DNA of 53,159 nt from an uncultured Eubacterium sp. (lineage in GTDB: Bacteria > Bacillota > Clostridia > Lachnospirales > Lachnospiraceae), in assembly GCA_910577225.1 (NCBI GenBank), contig CAJTMV010000032.1:1-53159 (forward strand), in the 5' to 3' direction. This document shows, piece by piece, positions 33,760 to 43,757 of the stretch. Numbering within the stretch: the stretch's first letter is position 1; every line of letters begins with the position of its first letter. Under the pieces are notes generated by a model that searched no databases, was not told the DNA's origin, and saw nothing but the letters and a program-made list of their open reading frames with translations. Both the position numbers and the translations under genes were made by a program.

Positions 33760-36252
33760 TTACCAGATCTGTATTCTGTCTTCCGGCGCTACATACATGG
33801 CGTCATTTTTCGTAATCTCATACACATCATAGAACTGATCGAACAATGGCAGCACGGCATTCACACGCACCTTATTCAGCGAGTGCACGTCCACCATCAG
33901 CAGATAGTCGCGATACTGATCGATCTGATTCGTTGCCCAGATCTTAGCGTTGCTTTCAAACGCCTTGCGCTGCGCCTGTTTATCGTCTCCGAGAATCTCC
34001 AGTACGCATGCCATACCGCCCATATCCGCAATATTTTCTGTCACGGTCTGATCCCCGTTCTGGAACAGACCGTTTTCAATTTCGATCCCGTTATAATAAT
34101 CTTTTACTTTCTGCGCTCTTGCCATAAACTGTGCCAGATCTTCTTCTGTCCACCAGTTTCGGTAATTGCCGTTTTCATCGTATCCCGCGCCATTCGTATC
34201 AAACGCGTGCGTGATCTCATGTCCGATAATCGTGCCGATCGCGCCCAGATTCTCAGCCTCATCCGCGTTTTTATCATAAAACGGAGCCTGTAAAATCGCT
34301 GCCGGGAATGTGATGTCGTTTGCCTGTGGATTATAAAACGCATTTACGGTCTGCGGAGTCGCTGCCCATACATCTTTATCCACTCCCGCGTCCAGCTGCT
34401 GCTGCGCGTTTGCGTTCAGCGCTTCTCTTGCGTTCATCACGTTTTCAACGATCGATTTGGCCGGATCGATGGACAGATTGTCAAAATAAGAAGGCCACTT
34501 ATCCGGATAGCCGATTTTTACTTTCATTGCGTCCAGTTTTTTAACTGCTTCCTGTCTGGTCGCTTCGGAAAGCCAGTCGATTTTCTGAATCCTGCTGCGG
34601 AACGTCTGAATCAGCTGCTTTGTAATGTCCTCTACTTCCTTTTTGCTTTCTTCGGAAAAATACTGACTCGTATATAATTTGCCGAATTCCCAGACAAACA
34701 TCGACTGCGTCAGCTCTTTGGCAACGGTATCCGCGCTCTTTTGCTCTGTCGCCCCGACGACGATTTCGTTAAAATCCCGTCCGGCTTTTTCATGCGCGCT
34801 TGTCAGCAGATCCGAACAGCTCATGTATAACATAAATCTGGCGTTATTTTTCAAAAGCTCCAGATTTTCCTGCGTCAGATAACTGTTTGCTTTCTTTACG
34901 TTTTCCATTTCCTGTACGATACACGTATCAAAACTGGTAATGCCGATTTTCTCCAAAAATCCAATAATGTCGCAGTTGCTGTATAAAGCGGCCAGTTCTT
35001 CCTTTGTATGCGGATTGTAGTATTTCTGCACGTCATACATATCTTCTGTGCCTACTCCGGTAACGGAAAAATCCCGCTGCATCTGAAATACCTGCTCAGC
35101 AATCCGGGAAGCCGCGTCCTCTGTCTCTCCGGCAAGAACAAACATTTGTTTGATAAAGTTTTTAAACGCGTCCTGAATCGGCTTGTTCTCCTCACCGATC
35201 ATGTAGTCTTTCATCACCGCATAGGTCGGTCCCTTATGCACCAGCACATATTTGCTGGAATCCATCGTATCCAGACCCACGCTAAAGGTTAACAGACTTG
35301 CCATACCTGCTTTGGAAAGCTGCGCCAGTACGTCTACAAATTCTGCGACCGTTCCGGCCTGATCGATCTTGTCCAGATATGGCCGCAGCGGTTCGATACC
35401 AGCCTGATCTCTTGTCTGCATATCGCGGGCCAGCAGATAAAAGTCAATGATTTTCTGTTCTATGCTGCCCTCGGCATATTTATCCTTTTCTGCAACCAGC
35501 TGATCGATCAGTCCGCTCAGATTATTGGTAACGGCTGTCTGCAGCTCAGAAAAATTGCTCCACTGATTCTGATTTTCATTCAGCGCATGCTCGCTTAACA
35601 ATGACGCGTTTACTACCTGATAAAAATCGTCCTGTTTACGCAAAGCGCTGTCTGCCGCCCGTACGGTTACGATCACAGTCTCTTTCTTTTTAGAGCCGTC
35701 CGCCGCCTTTACGGTAATTTTGGTCCTGCCGGCCTTCTTTGCCTTTACAACGCCCTTTTTGGATACGGAGGCAATCTTTGGATCGGCAGACAGATAGGTC
35801 AGCGCCTGATTGGAAGCGTCTGCCGGGGTAATCTGCGGTCTGATCGTAGAGCTTGCTCCAACAGGCAGAGCCATCGCCGGTTTGATTACGTTTACTCCGT
35901 CTACCTTCGTACCTACGGTAACCTCAATCGAATCTTTGGTATTTCCGGCCTTTAAGGTAATTTTAGCCGTTCCTTTTTTGACGGCTTTTAACTTTCCGGT
36001 TTTGCTTACGGTAACCGCTTTGGGATTACTGCTTTTCCACTTTACATCGGAACGATTTGCTTTTAGCTGGAAGATCTCGCCTTTTTCCAGTGTCAGCGTC
36101 GTCGTGGCCACATTTGTGATTTCCGCTTTTTTCGCTGCAGCTTCTACCGCTATTGCAGCTGTACTGTCTGCAGGTATCGCGGTAAGCGGCGCCGCCGGAA
36201 ATGCCAGCAGCGCTGCCAGCAATAGCGACAGCATTCTGTTTCGTTTTTTCAT
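33760..36252 (-). CDS. Exported M13-family (neprilysin-like) metallopeptidase with two Big2 domains
   Basis: An 830-residue exported zinc peptidase. A signal peptide (MKKRNRMLSLLLAALLAFPA) ends near residue 35. Two bacterial Ig-like Big2 domains follow at ~45-115 and ~120-198 (VKWKSSNPKAVTVSKTGKLK; YLSADPKIASVSKKGVVKAK). The M13 domain fills the rest: HExxH as IGHEITHAFD, the third zinc ligand and Asp in ENIADMGGMACV, and NAFYNPQANDITFPAAIL. Peptide substrates on or outside the cell are expected. No lipobox or sorting motif was seen. It lies 53 bp after the carB stop and may share its transcript. Confidence 0.93.
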   Translation of the reverse strand: MKKRNRMLSLLLAALLAFPAAPLTAIPADSTAAIAVEAAAKKAEITNVATTTLTLEKGEIFQLKANRSDVKWKSSNPKAVTVSKTGKLKAVKKGTAKITLKAGNTKDSIEVTVGTKVDGVNVIKPAMALPVGASSTIRPQITPADASNQALTYLSADPKIASVSKKGVVKAKKAGRTKITVKAADGSKKKETVIVTVRAADSALRKQDDFYQVVNASLLSEHALNENQNQWSNFSELQTAVTNNLSGLIDQLVAEKDKYAEGSIEQKIIDFYLLARDMQTRDQAGIEPLRPYLDKIDQAGTVAEFVDVLAQLSKAGMASLLTFSVGLDTMDSSKYVLVHKGPTYAVMKDYMIGEENKPIQDAFKNFIKQMFVLAGETEDAASRIAEQVFQMQRDFSVTGVGTEDMYDVQKYYNPHTKEELAALYSNCDIIGFLEKIGITSFDTCIVQEMENVKKANSYLTQENLELLKNNARFMLYMSCSDLLTSAHEKAGRDFNEIVVGATEQKSADTVAKELTQSMFVWEFGKLYTSQYFSEESKKEVEDITKQLIQTFRSRIQKIDWLSEATRQEAVKKLDAMKVKIGYPDKWPSYFDNLSIDPAKSIVENVMNAREALNANAQQQLDAGVDKDVWAATPQTVNAFYNPQANDITFPAAILQAPFYDKNADEAENLGAIGTIIGHEITHAFDTNGAGYDENGNYRNWWTEEDLAQFMARAQKVKDYYNGIEIENGLFQNGDQTVTENIADMGGMACVLEILGDDKQAQRKAFESNAKIWATNQIDQYRDYLLMVDVHSLNKVRVNAVLPLFDQFYDVYEITKNDAMYVAPEDRIQIW

Positions 36253-36304
36253 TCTATTTGTCCTTTCCTATCTATTTATAAAGCTCCGCAAAGCGCTTTA
36301 CCGC

Positions 36305-39300
36305 TTATTCTCCAGCCATTCCGTGCAGCTTCTGTAACGACTGCACTTCGCTGCTGCCATGCTTTTTCAATGAAAGAATCCCGCTGACGGTTGCTTTTGC
36401 CGCCGCCATAGTCGTCATATAAGGCACTTTCTTTTTGATCGCCGCCTTACGCAGATAGCTGTCGTCCCAATGACTCTCACGTCCAACCGGTGTATTAATA
36501 ATTAAATCGATCTTTCCATTTGTGATCAAATCAAGCATATCCGGTCTTCCTTCCTGCAGCTTATATACCATCTCTGCTTCTGTCCCAGATTCGCGGATCA
36601 TCTGACACGTATGTTTGGATGCGATAATATGAAATCCTGCTTTAACAAATGCAGTAGCTACCTCCACTAATTCCGGCTTATCCCGGTCGCTGACAGAAAT
36701 GAGTACGGTTCCTTCCAGCGGCAGCCTGGACTGCGTCGCTTCCTGCGCCTTATAAAATGCCTCGCCATAAGACGCCGACAGTCCGAGCACTTCGCCAGTC
36801 GAACGCATTTCCGGTCCGAGCACAGGATCTACTTCCTGGAACATATTAAACGGGAATACGGCTTCTTTTACTCCATAATACGGAATCTTATGCTCTTTTA
36901 ACTGCGTAACCGGAGACGGTCTTCCGGTAAGCTCTGCCGTCACAATCTCGATCGCCAACGGTACCATACGAATGTTGCACACTTTGGATACAAGCGGCAC
37001 TGTTCGGGATGCACGCGGATTTGCCTCCAGCACGAATACTTTTCCCTTTTCAATCGCATACTGCATGTTCATCAGACCTTTTACATGCATTTCCTCTGCA
37101 ATCTTTCTTGTATATTCTTTAATCGTGTCTACATTTTCCTGCGAAATATGCTTTGACGGAATAATACATGCCGAATCTCCGGAATGTACGCCTGCCAGCT
37201 CAATATGCTCCATTACCGCCGGAACAAACGCGTGCGCGCCGTCGCTGATCGCATCTGCCTCGCACTCCGTCGCATGCCCGAGAAAACGGTCGATCAGAAT
37301 CGGACGATCCGGCGTCACGCCGACTGCCGCGTTCATATAACCGGTCATGCTTTCCGCGTCGTAAACGATCTCCATCCCTCTTCCGCCCAGGACGTAAGAA
37401 GGCCGTACCATAACCGGATACCCAATCTGTTCGGCAATTTTTAAAGCCTCTTCCACATCGACTGCCATACCTGACTCCGGCATCGGAATATCCAGTTTTT
37501 CCATCATCGCACGGAACTGGTCGCGGTCTTCCGCCAGGTCTATGACAGACGGCGAAGTACCTAAGATCTTTACCCCGTTTTTCTCCAGATCCGCAGCCAG
37601 ATTCAAAGGCGTCTGACCGCCAAACTGCGCAATAACGCCTGCCGGCTGTTCTTTTTTGTATATGCTTAACACGTCTTCCAGCGTCAAAGGCTCAAAATAC
37701 AGCTTGTCAGAGGTATCGTAATCCGTCGATACCGTTTCCGGATTGCAGTTGACAATGATCGTTTCAAATCCGAGCTTTTTCAGCGCCAGAGACGCATGTA
37801 CGCAGCAATAGTCAAACTCGATGCCCTGTCCGATACGATTCGGACCCCCGCCAAGTATCATAATCTTCGGTTTCCCCTGCGCAACCGGATTTTTATCTTC
37901 GGCGTTATAAGTCGAATAATAATATGCGTTGTCCTTCGTGCCGCTGACATGCACGCCTTCCCATGCTTCTTCCAGGCCAAGCGCGATCCGCCGGTTTCTT
38001 ACCGATTCTTCTGTAATATCTAAAATCTGACTTAAATATTTATCTGAAAATCCGTGTTTCTTAGCTGTGATCAGAGCCTGATCATCCGGCAGCTGTCCTC
38101 TGGCTGTCAGAAGCGCCTCTTCTTCCTCCACCAGCTCTTTCATCTGCTGCAGGAAATAATGTTTCACCTTTGTAATCTCATGAATCTCTTCGATGGAAGC
38201 TCCTTTGCGCAGCGCTTCATATATAAGAAAATAACGTTCGCTGGACGGCGTAATTAACTGTTTTAACAGCTGTTCTCTGGTCTGCTGATCGAAGTCTTTG
38301 GCATGTCCCAGACCGTAACGACCGGTTTCCAGACTGCGGATCGCCTTTTGAAACGCTTCTTTAAACGTCTTGCCTATGCTCATAACCTCACCGACCGCAC
38401 GCATCTGCGTTCCGAGCTTGTCTTCCACACCTTTAAATTTTTCAAATGCCCAGCGGGCAAATTTAATCACGACATAATCTCCGTCCGGCACATACCGATC
38501 AAGTGTTCCATATTTTCCACATGGAATTTCCGAAAGTGTCAGACCCGTCGCCAGCATTGCCGATACAAGCGCGATTGGAAATCCGGTTGCCTTGGATGCC
38601 AGCGCCGAAGAACGGGAAGTTCTTGGGTTGATTTCAATGACAATATCGCGGTCCGTCTTTGGATCATGCGCCCACTGCACATTGGTACCGCCGATCACCT
38701 GAATAGATTCCACGATCTTATATGATTTTTCCTGCAGACGTTTCTGCACTTCTTCAGATATGGTCAGCATCGGAGCTGAACAAAACGAATCTCCGGTATG
38801 CACTCCCAGAGGGTCAATATTTTCAATAAAACATACGGTAATCATATTGTTATCCGCGTCACGGACCACTTCCAGCTCCAGCTCTTCCCAGCCGAGAATG
38901 GACTCTTCCACAAGCACCTGTCCGACAAGGCTTGCCTGCAGGCCTCTTGCGCATACGGTTTTTAATTCTTCCACATTATAGACAAGACCGCCGCCAGCGC
39001 CGCCCATCGTGTACGCCGGACGCAGCACAACCGGATATCCGAGCTGATCTGCGATTTCCATCGCTTCTTCTACCGAATAGGCAACCTCGCTGCGCGCCAT
39101 CTCAATGCCAAGACTGTCCATCGTTTTCTTAAATTCAATCCGGTCTTCCCCACGCTCGATCGCGTCGACCTGCACGCCGATCACCTGCACCTGATACTTT
39201 TCGAGCACTCCTTTTTGAGCCAGCTCTGCACAGAGATTCAGTCCGGACTGTCCGCCCAGATTCGGAAGCAGCGCGTCCGGACGTTCTTTTGCAATAATCT

Positions 39301-39526
39301 GCTCTATACGCTCCGCATTTAACGGTTCAATATAAGTAACATCCGCAGTTTCCGGATCTGTCATAATTGTAGCCGGATTGGAATTGACCAGTACAATTTC
39401 ATAACCAAGATTTCGCAATGCTTTGCAAGCCTGTGTGCCGGAATAATCAAACTCGCAGGCCTGGCCGATCACGATCGGACCGGAGCCAATAATCAGTACT
39501 TTATGGATATCTGTTCTTTGAGACAT
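36305..39526 (-). CDS. carB: Carbamoyl-phosphate synthase large subunit
   Basis: Forms carbamoyl phosphate from bicarbonate, ATP and ammonia delivered by CarA, for arginine and pyrimidine synthesis. It is 1073 residues, full length. Two ATP-grasp halves are present, each opening with a GxxPxxIGQxxEFDY motif (IIGSGPIVIGQACEFDYSG near 14; LGGGPNRIGQGIEFDYC near 560) and carrying GGxGG/GGRGM loops. An MGS-like allosteric domain covers the last ~130 residues. carA, normally directly upstream, is not in this position. Confidence 0.97.
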   Translation of the reverse strand: MSQRTDIHKVLIIGSGPIVIGQACEFDYSGTQACKALRNLGYEIVLVNSNPATIMTDPETADVTYIEPLNAERIEQIIAKERPDALLPNLGGQSGLNLCAELAQKGVLEKYQVQVIGVQVDAIERGEDRIEFKKTMDSLGIEMARSEVAYSVEEAMEIADQLGYPVVLRPAYTMGGAGGGLVYNVEELKTVCARGLQASLVGQVLVEESILGWEELELEVVRDADNNMITVCFIENIDPLGVHTGDSFCSAPMLTISEEVQKRLQEKSYKIVESIQVIGGTNVQWAHDPKTDRDIVIEINPRTSRSSALASKATGFPIALVSAMLATGLTLSEIPCGKYGTLDRYVPDGDYVVIKFARWAFEKFKGVEDKLGTQMRAVGEVMSIGKTFKEAFQKAIRSLETGRYGLGHAKDFDQQTREQLLKQLITPSSERYFLIYEALRKGASIEEIHEITKVKHYFLQQMKELVEEEEALLTARGQLPDDQALITAKKHGFSDKYLSQILDITEESVRNRRIALGLEEAWEGVHVSGTKDNAYYYSTYNAEDKNPVAQGKPKIMILGGGPNRIGQGIEFDYCCVHASLALKKLGFETIIVNCNPETVSTDYDTSDKLYFEPLTLEDVLSIYKKEQPAGVIAQFGGQTPLNLAADLEKNGVKILGTSPSVIDLAEDRDQFRAMMEKLDIPMPESGMAVDVEEALKIAEQIGYPVMVRPSYVLGGRGMEIVYDAESMTGYMNAAVGVTPDRPILIDRFLGHATECEADAISDGAHAFVPAVMEHIELAGVHSGDSACIIPSKHISQENVDTIKEYTRKIAEEMHVKGLMNMQYAIEKGKVFVLEANPRASRTVPLVSKVCNIRMVPLAIEIVTAELTGRPSPVTQLKEHKIPYYGVKEAVFPFNMFQEVDPVLGPEMRSTGEVLGLSASYGEAFYKAQEATQSRLPLEGTVLISVSDRDKPELVEVATAFVKAGFHIIASKHTCQMIRESGTEAEMVYKLQEGRPDMLDLITNGKIDLIINTPVGRESHWDDSYLRKAAIKKKVPYMTTMAAAKATVSGILSLKKHGSSEVQSLQKLHGMAGE

Positions 39527-39667
39527 TCTGATTCCTCCTGTTTGGTATCAAATAGATGTTAATAGATATTAATTTATCTGTACTGGTAACTTATTTTACC
39601 GGAAAATTCTTCAAATGGCAATATAAACATGATATTTAAATCGTCGTTCGTCCGCAGGACGGAAATT

Positions 39668-40339
39668 TTACTGCCCCTCCTCCATGCGATACCCCACACT
39701 CCGGACGGTTTTCAGACAGCGCGGCTGACGCAGCTTATCCCGCAGCCGCTTCACCGTAACGGTCAGCGTATTGTCATTGACATAATTGCCATGCACGTCC
39801 CATATCCGCTCCAGCATCTTTTCTCTCGTAACCGTCCTGCCCTTGTTTTGCATCAGATACAGTAACAGCTCATACTCTGCCGCACTCAGATGAATTTGTT
39901 CCGACTGGCAAAAAACTTCCCTCCGATCCGTATCGATTCTGACTGTGTCGCAGGAAAGATACCGACCGGCCGCGCTGCCGGTTCTGCGCAATAACGCGAT
40001 AATTCTGGAATACAATACTTCCAGTTCAAACGGCTTTACGACATAATCGTCTGCTCCGCTTCCAAATCCGGCAACGATGTCCTTACAATCCCCGCGAACC
40101 GTAAGAAAAATCACCGGCAGCTCCTTCCAGCGGCTGCGCATCCACTGACACATCCAGTCTCCGCGTCCATCCGGCATATTCCAGTCCAGTAATACGAGCG
40201 CTGGCACATGCGCGCACAGCGCCTGCCTGGCATCTGCAAATGTCTCGTACAGCGTTACCCGAAAATCCTTTTGCTCCAGATATTCCTTTACTGCCGATGC
40301 AATCACAGCATCGTCTTCGATGTAATACAGCTCTGTCAT
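39668..40339 (-). CDS. OmpR/PhoB-family response regulator (orphan)
   Basis: A 223-residue two-component regulator. The receiver domain has the acidic pocket IEDD, phosphoacceptor aspartate in VLLDWNMPDG, threonine in IFLTVRG and lysine in VVKPFELE. The C-terminal winged helix is Trans_reg_C type (LSAAEYELLLYLMQNKGRTV, VTVKRLRDKL). GGAG precedes the ATG by seven bases. No histidine kinase is adjacent on either side, so its partner and targets are unknown. It is divergent from glgX with about 183 bp between. Confidence 0.92.
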   Translation of the reverse strand: MTELYYIEDDAVIASAVKEYLEQKDFRVTLYETFADARQALCAHVPALVLLDWNMPDGRGDWMCQWMRSRWKELPVIFLTVRGDCKDIVAGFGSGADDYVVKPFELEVLYSRIIALLRRTGSAAGRYLSCDTVRIDTDRREVFCQSEQIHLSAAEYELLLYLMQNKGRTVTREKMLERIWDVHGNYVNDNTLTVTVKRLRDKLRQPRCLKTVRSVGYRMEEGQ

Positions 40340-40423
40340 AGTTTGTCTCCGTTTTTCATTTTTATCGGATAGTATAGCAGAAAAAAGTTACAATTTCATG
40401 ACGAATCTTTTGCATAATCATTC

Positions 40424-40452
40424 TTTACAAAGCCTGCCGCCGATACTATAAT
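40424..40452 (+). promoter_or_regulatory. Promoter for glgX
   Basis: TTTACA (40424-40429), 17 bp, perfect TATAAT (40447-40452), about 70 bp before the start codon. Confidence 0.75.
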
Positions 40453-40522
40453 AAGAACAGGCAGATTTTTCTAACTGTTCGGACTCAACGCAAATTAACA
40501 AAAATAAAGAGAGGTATTCCAT

Positions 40523-42613
40523 ATGAATCCACTACCATTAAACAAAATCCATCTGGTTCCCTTTGATACGATTGCCGGCTATGAGGTACGTCCGGGATTT
40601 TACGATATCAATGGCGCGACCGCTATTCCCGGCGGTGTAAACTTTACCGTACATTCCAACCATGCGACCTCATGTGAGCTTTTGCTCTTTCACAGAGAAG
40701 AAGATGTGCCATACGCCGTATTAAAGTTTCCGGAAAATTATCGGATCGGAAATGTCTTTTCCATGATCGTATTTAAACTTAATATCGAAGAATTTGAATA
40801 TGCGTATCGTGTGGACGGCCCTTACGAGCCGGAAAACGGTCTGATTTTTAATCCGAAAAAATTTCTGCTGGATCCATATGCAAAAGCCGTAACCGGACAG
40901 AGCGTCTGGGGCACGAAAAAACCGCAAAATGATTTTTACAAAGCGCGCGTGGTCAGAGACGACTTTGAATGGGGAGATTTTGTATTTCCGCACATTCCAA
41001 TGGACGATCTGATTATTTATGAACTTCACGTACGGGGATTCTCCATGGCAGACGGCTCTCTGCACGCAAAGCCCGGAACCTTTGCCGCGTTAATGGAAAA
41101 AATCCCTTATCTGAAAAAACTGGGAATCAATGCTGTGGAACTGATGCCGATCTTTGAATTTGACGAAACAGAGTCGTTACGTTCCTACAACGGACATGAT
41201 CTGATGGACTACTGGGGCTATAATACGGTCAGCTTTTTCGCGCCAAATACAAGCTACTGCGGCGGCATCGAATACAATCGGGAAGGCACCGAGTTAAAGC
41301 AGCTGGTCAAAACCCTGCATGAAAACGGAATCGAAGTCATTTTGGACGTTGTATTCAATCATACGGCGGAAGGAAACGAGCAGGGCAGTTTCTTTTCTTT
41401 CAAAGGATTTGACAATAATATTTATTATATGCTCAAGCCAAACGGAGAATATTTCAATTACAGCGGATGCGGCAATACTCTGAACTGCAACCACCCGATT
41501 GTGCAGCGAATGATTCTGGACTGTCTGCGTTACTGGGTAATGACTTATCGTGTGGACGGTTTCCGCTTCGATCTGGCTACGATACTTGGCCGCAACGAAG
41601 ACGGTTCGCCGATGCGCAAGCCGCCGCTGCTCCAAAGTCTTGCCTTCGATCCGATCCTGGGCGATACGAAGCTGATTGCCGAGGCATGGGACGCCGGCGG
41701 TCTGTATCAGGTCGGCAGTTTTCCGTCCTGGAACCGGTTTGCAGAATGGAACGGACGCTACCGCGACGATGTGCGCAGCTTTTTAAAAGGCGACCCAAAT
41801 ACCGCCTCCAGCGCCTCCCTGCGTATGATCGGCTCTATCGATCTGTATGATCCGAAAACGCGCGGACACGAAGCGTCGATCAATTTTCTGACATGTCACG
41901 ACGGATTTACGCTGCATGATCTGTACAGCTATAACAAAAAGCACAACGAAGCAAACGGCTGGAACAATACGGACGGCAGCAACGATAACTACAGCTGGAA
42001 CTGCGGCACTGAAGGTAAAACGATGGATCACGAGATTTTAACTCTCCGTAAAAGAATGGTTAAAAACGCCTGCGCCGTCTTAATGTGCAGCCGCGGTACG
42101 CCGATGTTTCTGGCTGGAGACGAATTCGGCAACAGTCAGCATGGAAATAATAATGCCTACTGTCAGGATAACATGATATCCTGGCTGGACTGGTCGCTTC
42201 CTGAAAAAAATAAAGATTTATTTAATTTTTTCAGCTATATGATCGACTTTCGTAAAAAACATGCCGTCATCCGCAAAAATATGCCGGAATGCTCTTTCGG
42301 ATTTCCAACGGTCAGCCTGCACGAGGCAGAAGCATGGAACGGAAATTATCAGTGGGATTCTCATGTCATCGGCGTCATGTTTGCCGGAAAAGACGAAGAG
42401 ACAGACCGCGACGATATCGTATTTTTATCTGTCAACGCTTATTGGGAAAATGTCACACAGCATCTTCCGCAGCTGCCGGTCAATATGCAGTGGGAAATCG
42501 TAGTCAACACTTATATGACGCACAGTGTGCTGCCTGTACCGGAAATCGTACCAGACTGTACGATTGTACTAAAGCCAAGAAGCGTCATGGTTCTTGTGGC
42601 CGTACAGATCTGA
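40523..42613 (+). CDS. glgX: Glycogen debranching enzyme / isoamylase (GH13, GlgX-type)
   Basis: Hydrolyses alpha-1,6 branches of glycogen. It is 696 residues, with an N-terminal CBM48-like domain (GGVNFTVHSNHATSCELLLF) and a GH13 barrel. The four conserved regions are readable: DVVFNHTAEG (~275), VDGFRFDLA with the nucleophile Asp (~342), IAEAWDAGG with the acid/base Glu (~385), and FLTCHDG (~455). GAGAGGT lies before the ATG. Its last 57 bases are the first unit of a triplicated sequence that continues past the stop. It probably acts with glgP, which lies 1.1 kb away and converges on it. Confidence 0.93.
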   Translation: MNPLPLNKIHLVPFDTIAGYEVRPGFYDINGATAIPGGVNFTVHSNHATSCELLLFHREEDVPYAVLKFPENYRIGNVFSMIVFKLNIEEFEYAYRVDGPYEPENGLIFNPKKFLLDPYAKAVTGQSVWGTKKPQNDFYKARVVRDDFEWGDFVFPHIPMDDLIIYELHVRGFSMADGSLHAKPGTFAALMEKIPYLKKLGINAVELMPIFEFDETESLRSYNGHDLMDYWGYNTVSFFAPNTSYCGGIEYNREGTELKQLVKTLHENGIEVILDVVFNHTAEGNEQGSFFSFKGFDNNIYYMLKPNGEYFNYSGCGNTLNCNHPIVQRMILDCLRYWVMTYRVDGFRFDLATILGRNEDGSPMRKPPLLQSLAFDPILGDTKLIAEAWDAGGLYQVGSFPSWNRFAEWNGRYRDDVRSFLKGDPNTASSASLRMIGSIDLYDPKTRGHEASINFLTCHDGFTLHDLYSYNKKHNEANGWNNTDGSNDNYSWNCGTEGKTMDHEILTLRKRMVKNACAVLMCSRGTPMFLAGDEFGNSQHGNNNAYCQDNMISWLDWSLPEKNKDLFNFFSYMIDFRKKHAVIRKNMPECSFGFPTVSLHEAEAWNGNYQWDSHVIGVMFAGKDEETDRDDIVFLSVNAYWENVTQHLPQLPVNMQWEIVVNTYMTHSVLPVPEIVPDCTIVLKPRSVMVLVAVQI

Positions 42614-42730
42614 GATGCTGTGCGATTGTGCAGAAGCTAATTAGCGTTATGTTTCTTTCAGCCATACAGATCTGAGTTACTTTGCGATTGTATGAAAGCC
42701 AGAAAGCGCGATGGCAGCCGCAGATTCATA
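42556..42730 (+). repeat. 62-bp tandem triplication beginning in the 3' end of glgX
   Basis: Units 42556-42617, 42618-42679 and 42680-42730 (partial) align: each begins CTGTRCGATTGT-like, contains AAGCC..GAAGCGT..TG, and the first two end in ACAGATCTGAG. The first unit is the glgX C-terminus including the stop; the others are non-coding copies. They are diverged by roughly a quarter to a third of sites. Confidence 0.75.
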
Positions 42731-42752
42731 AATTAAATATGCATATTTAATA

Positions 42753-42809
42753 AACGCAAAACAGTGCAGGGTAAATTTACGATCGTTTTACCCTGCACTG
42801 TTTTGCGTT
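42753..42809. terminator. Strong bidirectional terminator
   Basis: Perfect 23-bp arms at 42753-42775 and 42787-42809 (begin AACGCAAAACAGTGCAGGG) with an 11-base loop. It separates glgX from the convergent methyltransferase gene. Confidence 0.85.
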
Positions 42810-42820
42810 ATCCTTCGCAA

Positions 42821-43594
42821 CTATTTTTGCAAAATATCCACCGTGTGCGCGCTTGCTCCCAGCAGCTCCGGCCGCTCGCAGACAGACGCCTGATAGTCCA
42901 AAAACAGCGCGAATGTCTCTTCGTCCATCTCATGGAGCGTCTGGCGCATATAATTGGCCGGTCCGTCTGGCGCAATGATTTTGAGTCTCTTTAACCCGGC
43001 TGCCTGGTTGATACGGTCAATATCTTCCAGCCTGACATAGTCATACAGATCTTTTGGCTGCGACGCGCAGTGAAATTCTTTCGTCAGGCGTCCGTCTTTC
43101 AGACATGCTTTCACATTCCCATCCCGAAATCCATACGTTAAAACGCCATATTCGTTCATGCAGTATGCCGACAAAATATATCCGCCGGCTTTGGTAACGC
43201 GTGCCGCTTCTTTTAACGCCTGCACCTTTTCTTCCATTGTATACAGATGATACATCGGCCCAAAAAGCAGCGCCATGTCAAACGACTCGTCCGCAAACCT
43301 TGATAACCGCAGTGCGTTTCCCTGATACGCTTTCACGCCGCTCTTTTTTGATTTTAGTATACCCAGATTATATTTTACCAGTTCTACTGCGGTAACGTCA
43401 TATCCCTCTTCCGCCAGCTGTACGCTATAACGGCCTGTCCCTGCTCCAATATCTATAATACACGGTTGATGCATGTTCTCCAGATATTGGCGGATATATT
43501 TCATCGTTATAAAATATTCTACCTGCCCGTGTCTTCTGCCGAGACGTTTTTCTTCACAAAATTTATTGTAATATTGTTCCAGTTCAGTCATCAT
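42821..43594 (-). CDS. Class I SAM-dependent methyltransferase
   Basis: A 257-residue Methyltransf_11/25-type enzyme. Motif I is CIIDIGAGTGRYSVQLAEEG, then VTAVELVKYNL, and FDMALLFGPMYHL. The GPMYHL block is common in clostridial small-molecule methyltransferases. The substrate is unknown. The start ATGATG has AAAGGA ten bases before it. It stands alone between two terminators. Confidence 0.85.
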   Translation of the reverse strand: MMTELEQYYNKFCEEKRLGRRHGQVEYFITMKYIRQYLENMHQPCIIDIGAGTGRYSVQLAEEGYDVTAVELVKYNLGILKSKKSGVKAYQGNALRLSRFADESFDMALLFGPMYHLYTMEEKVQALKEAARVTKAGGYILSAYCMNEYGVLTYGFRDGNVKACLKDGRLTKEFHCASQPKDLYDYVRLEDIDRINQAAGLKRLKIIAPDGPANYMRQTLHEMDEETFALFLDYQASVCERPELLGASAHTVDILQK

Positions 43595-43694
43595 ACCCGT
43601 TGCGTCCTTTATCCAATTGCCGGCCGCGTATCAGCCAGTCAATCACACACAGCCTCTGTCCTATGTTTATCTCCTGCCGCTATTGCTGCAAACA

Positions 43695-43734
43695 GATAAC
43701 AGTCCGGACAGGCCGCCCTGTCTGAACTGTTATC
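43695..43734. terminator. Terminator after glgP
   Basis: Arms 43695-43712 and 43717-43734 pair at 15 of 18 positions (GATAACAGT…GACAGG) with a four-base loop. It lies just beyond the glgP stop; the U-tract is weak on both strands. Confidence 0.55.
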
Positions 43735-43757
43735 GCTTGTTTATCTGTGTTCTGTTT

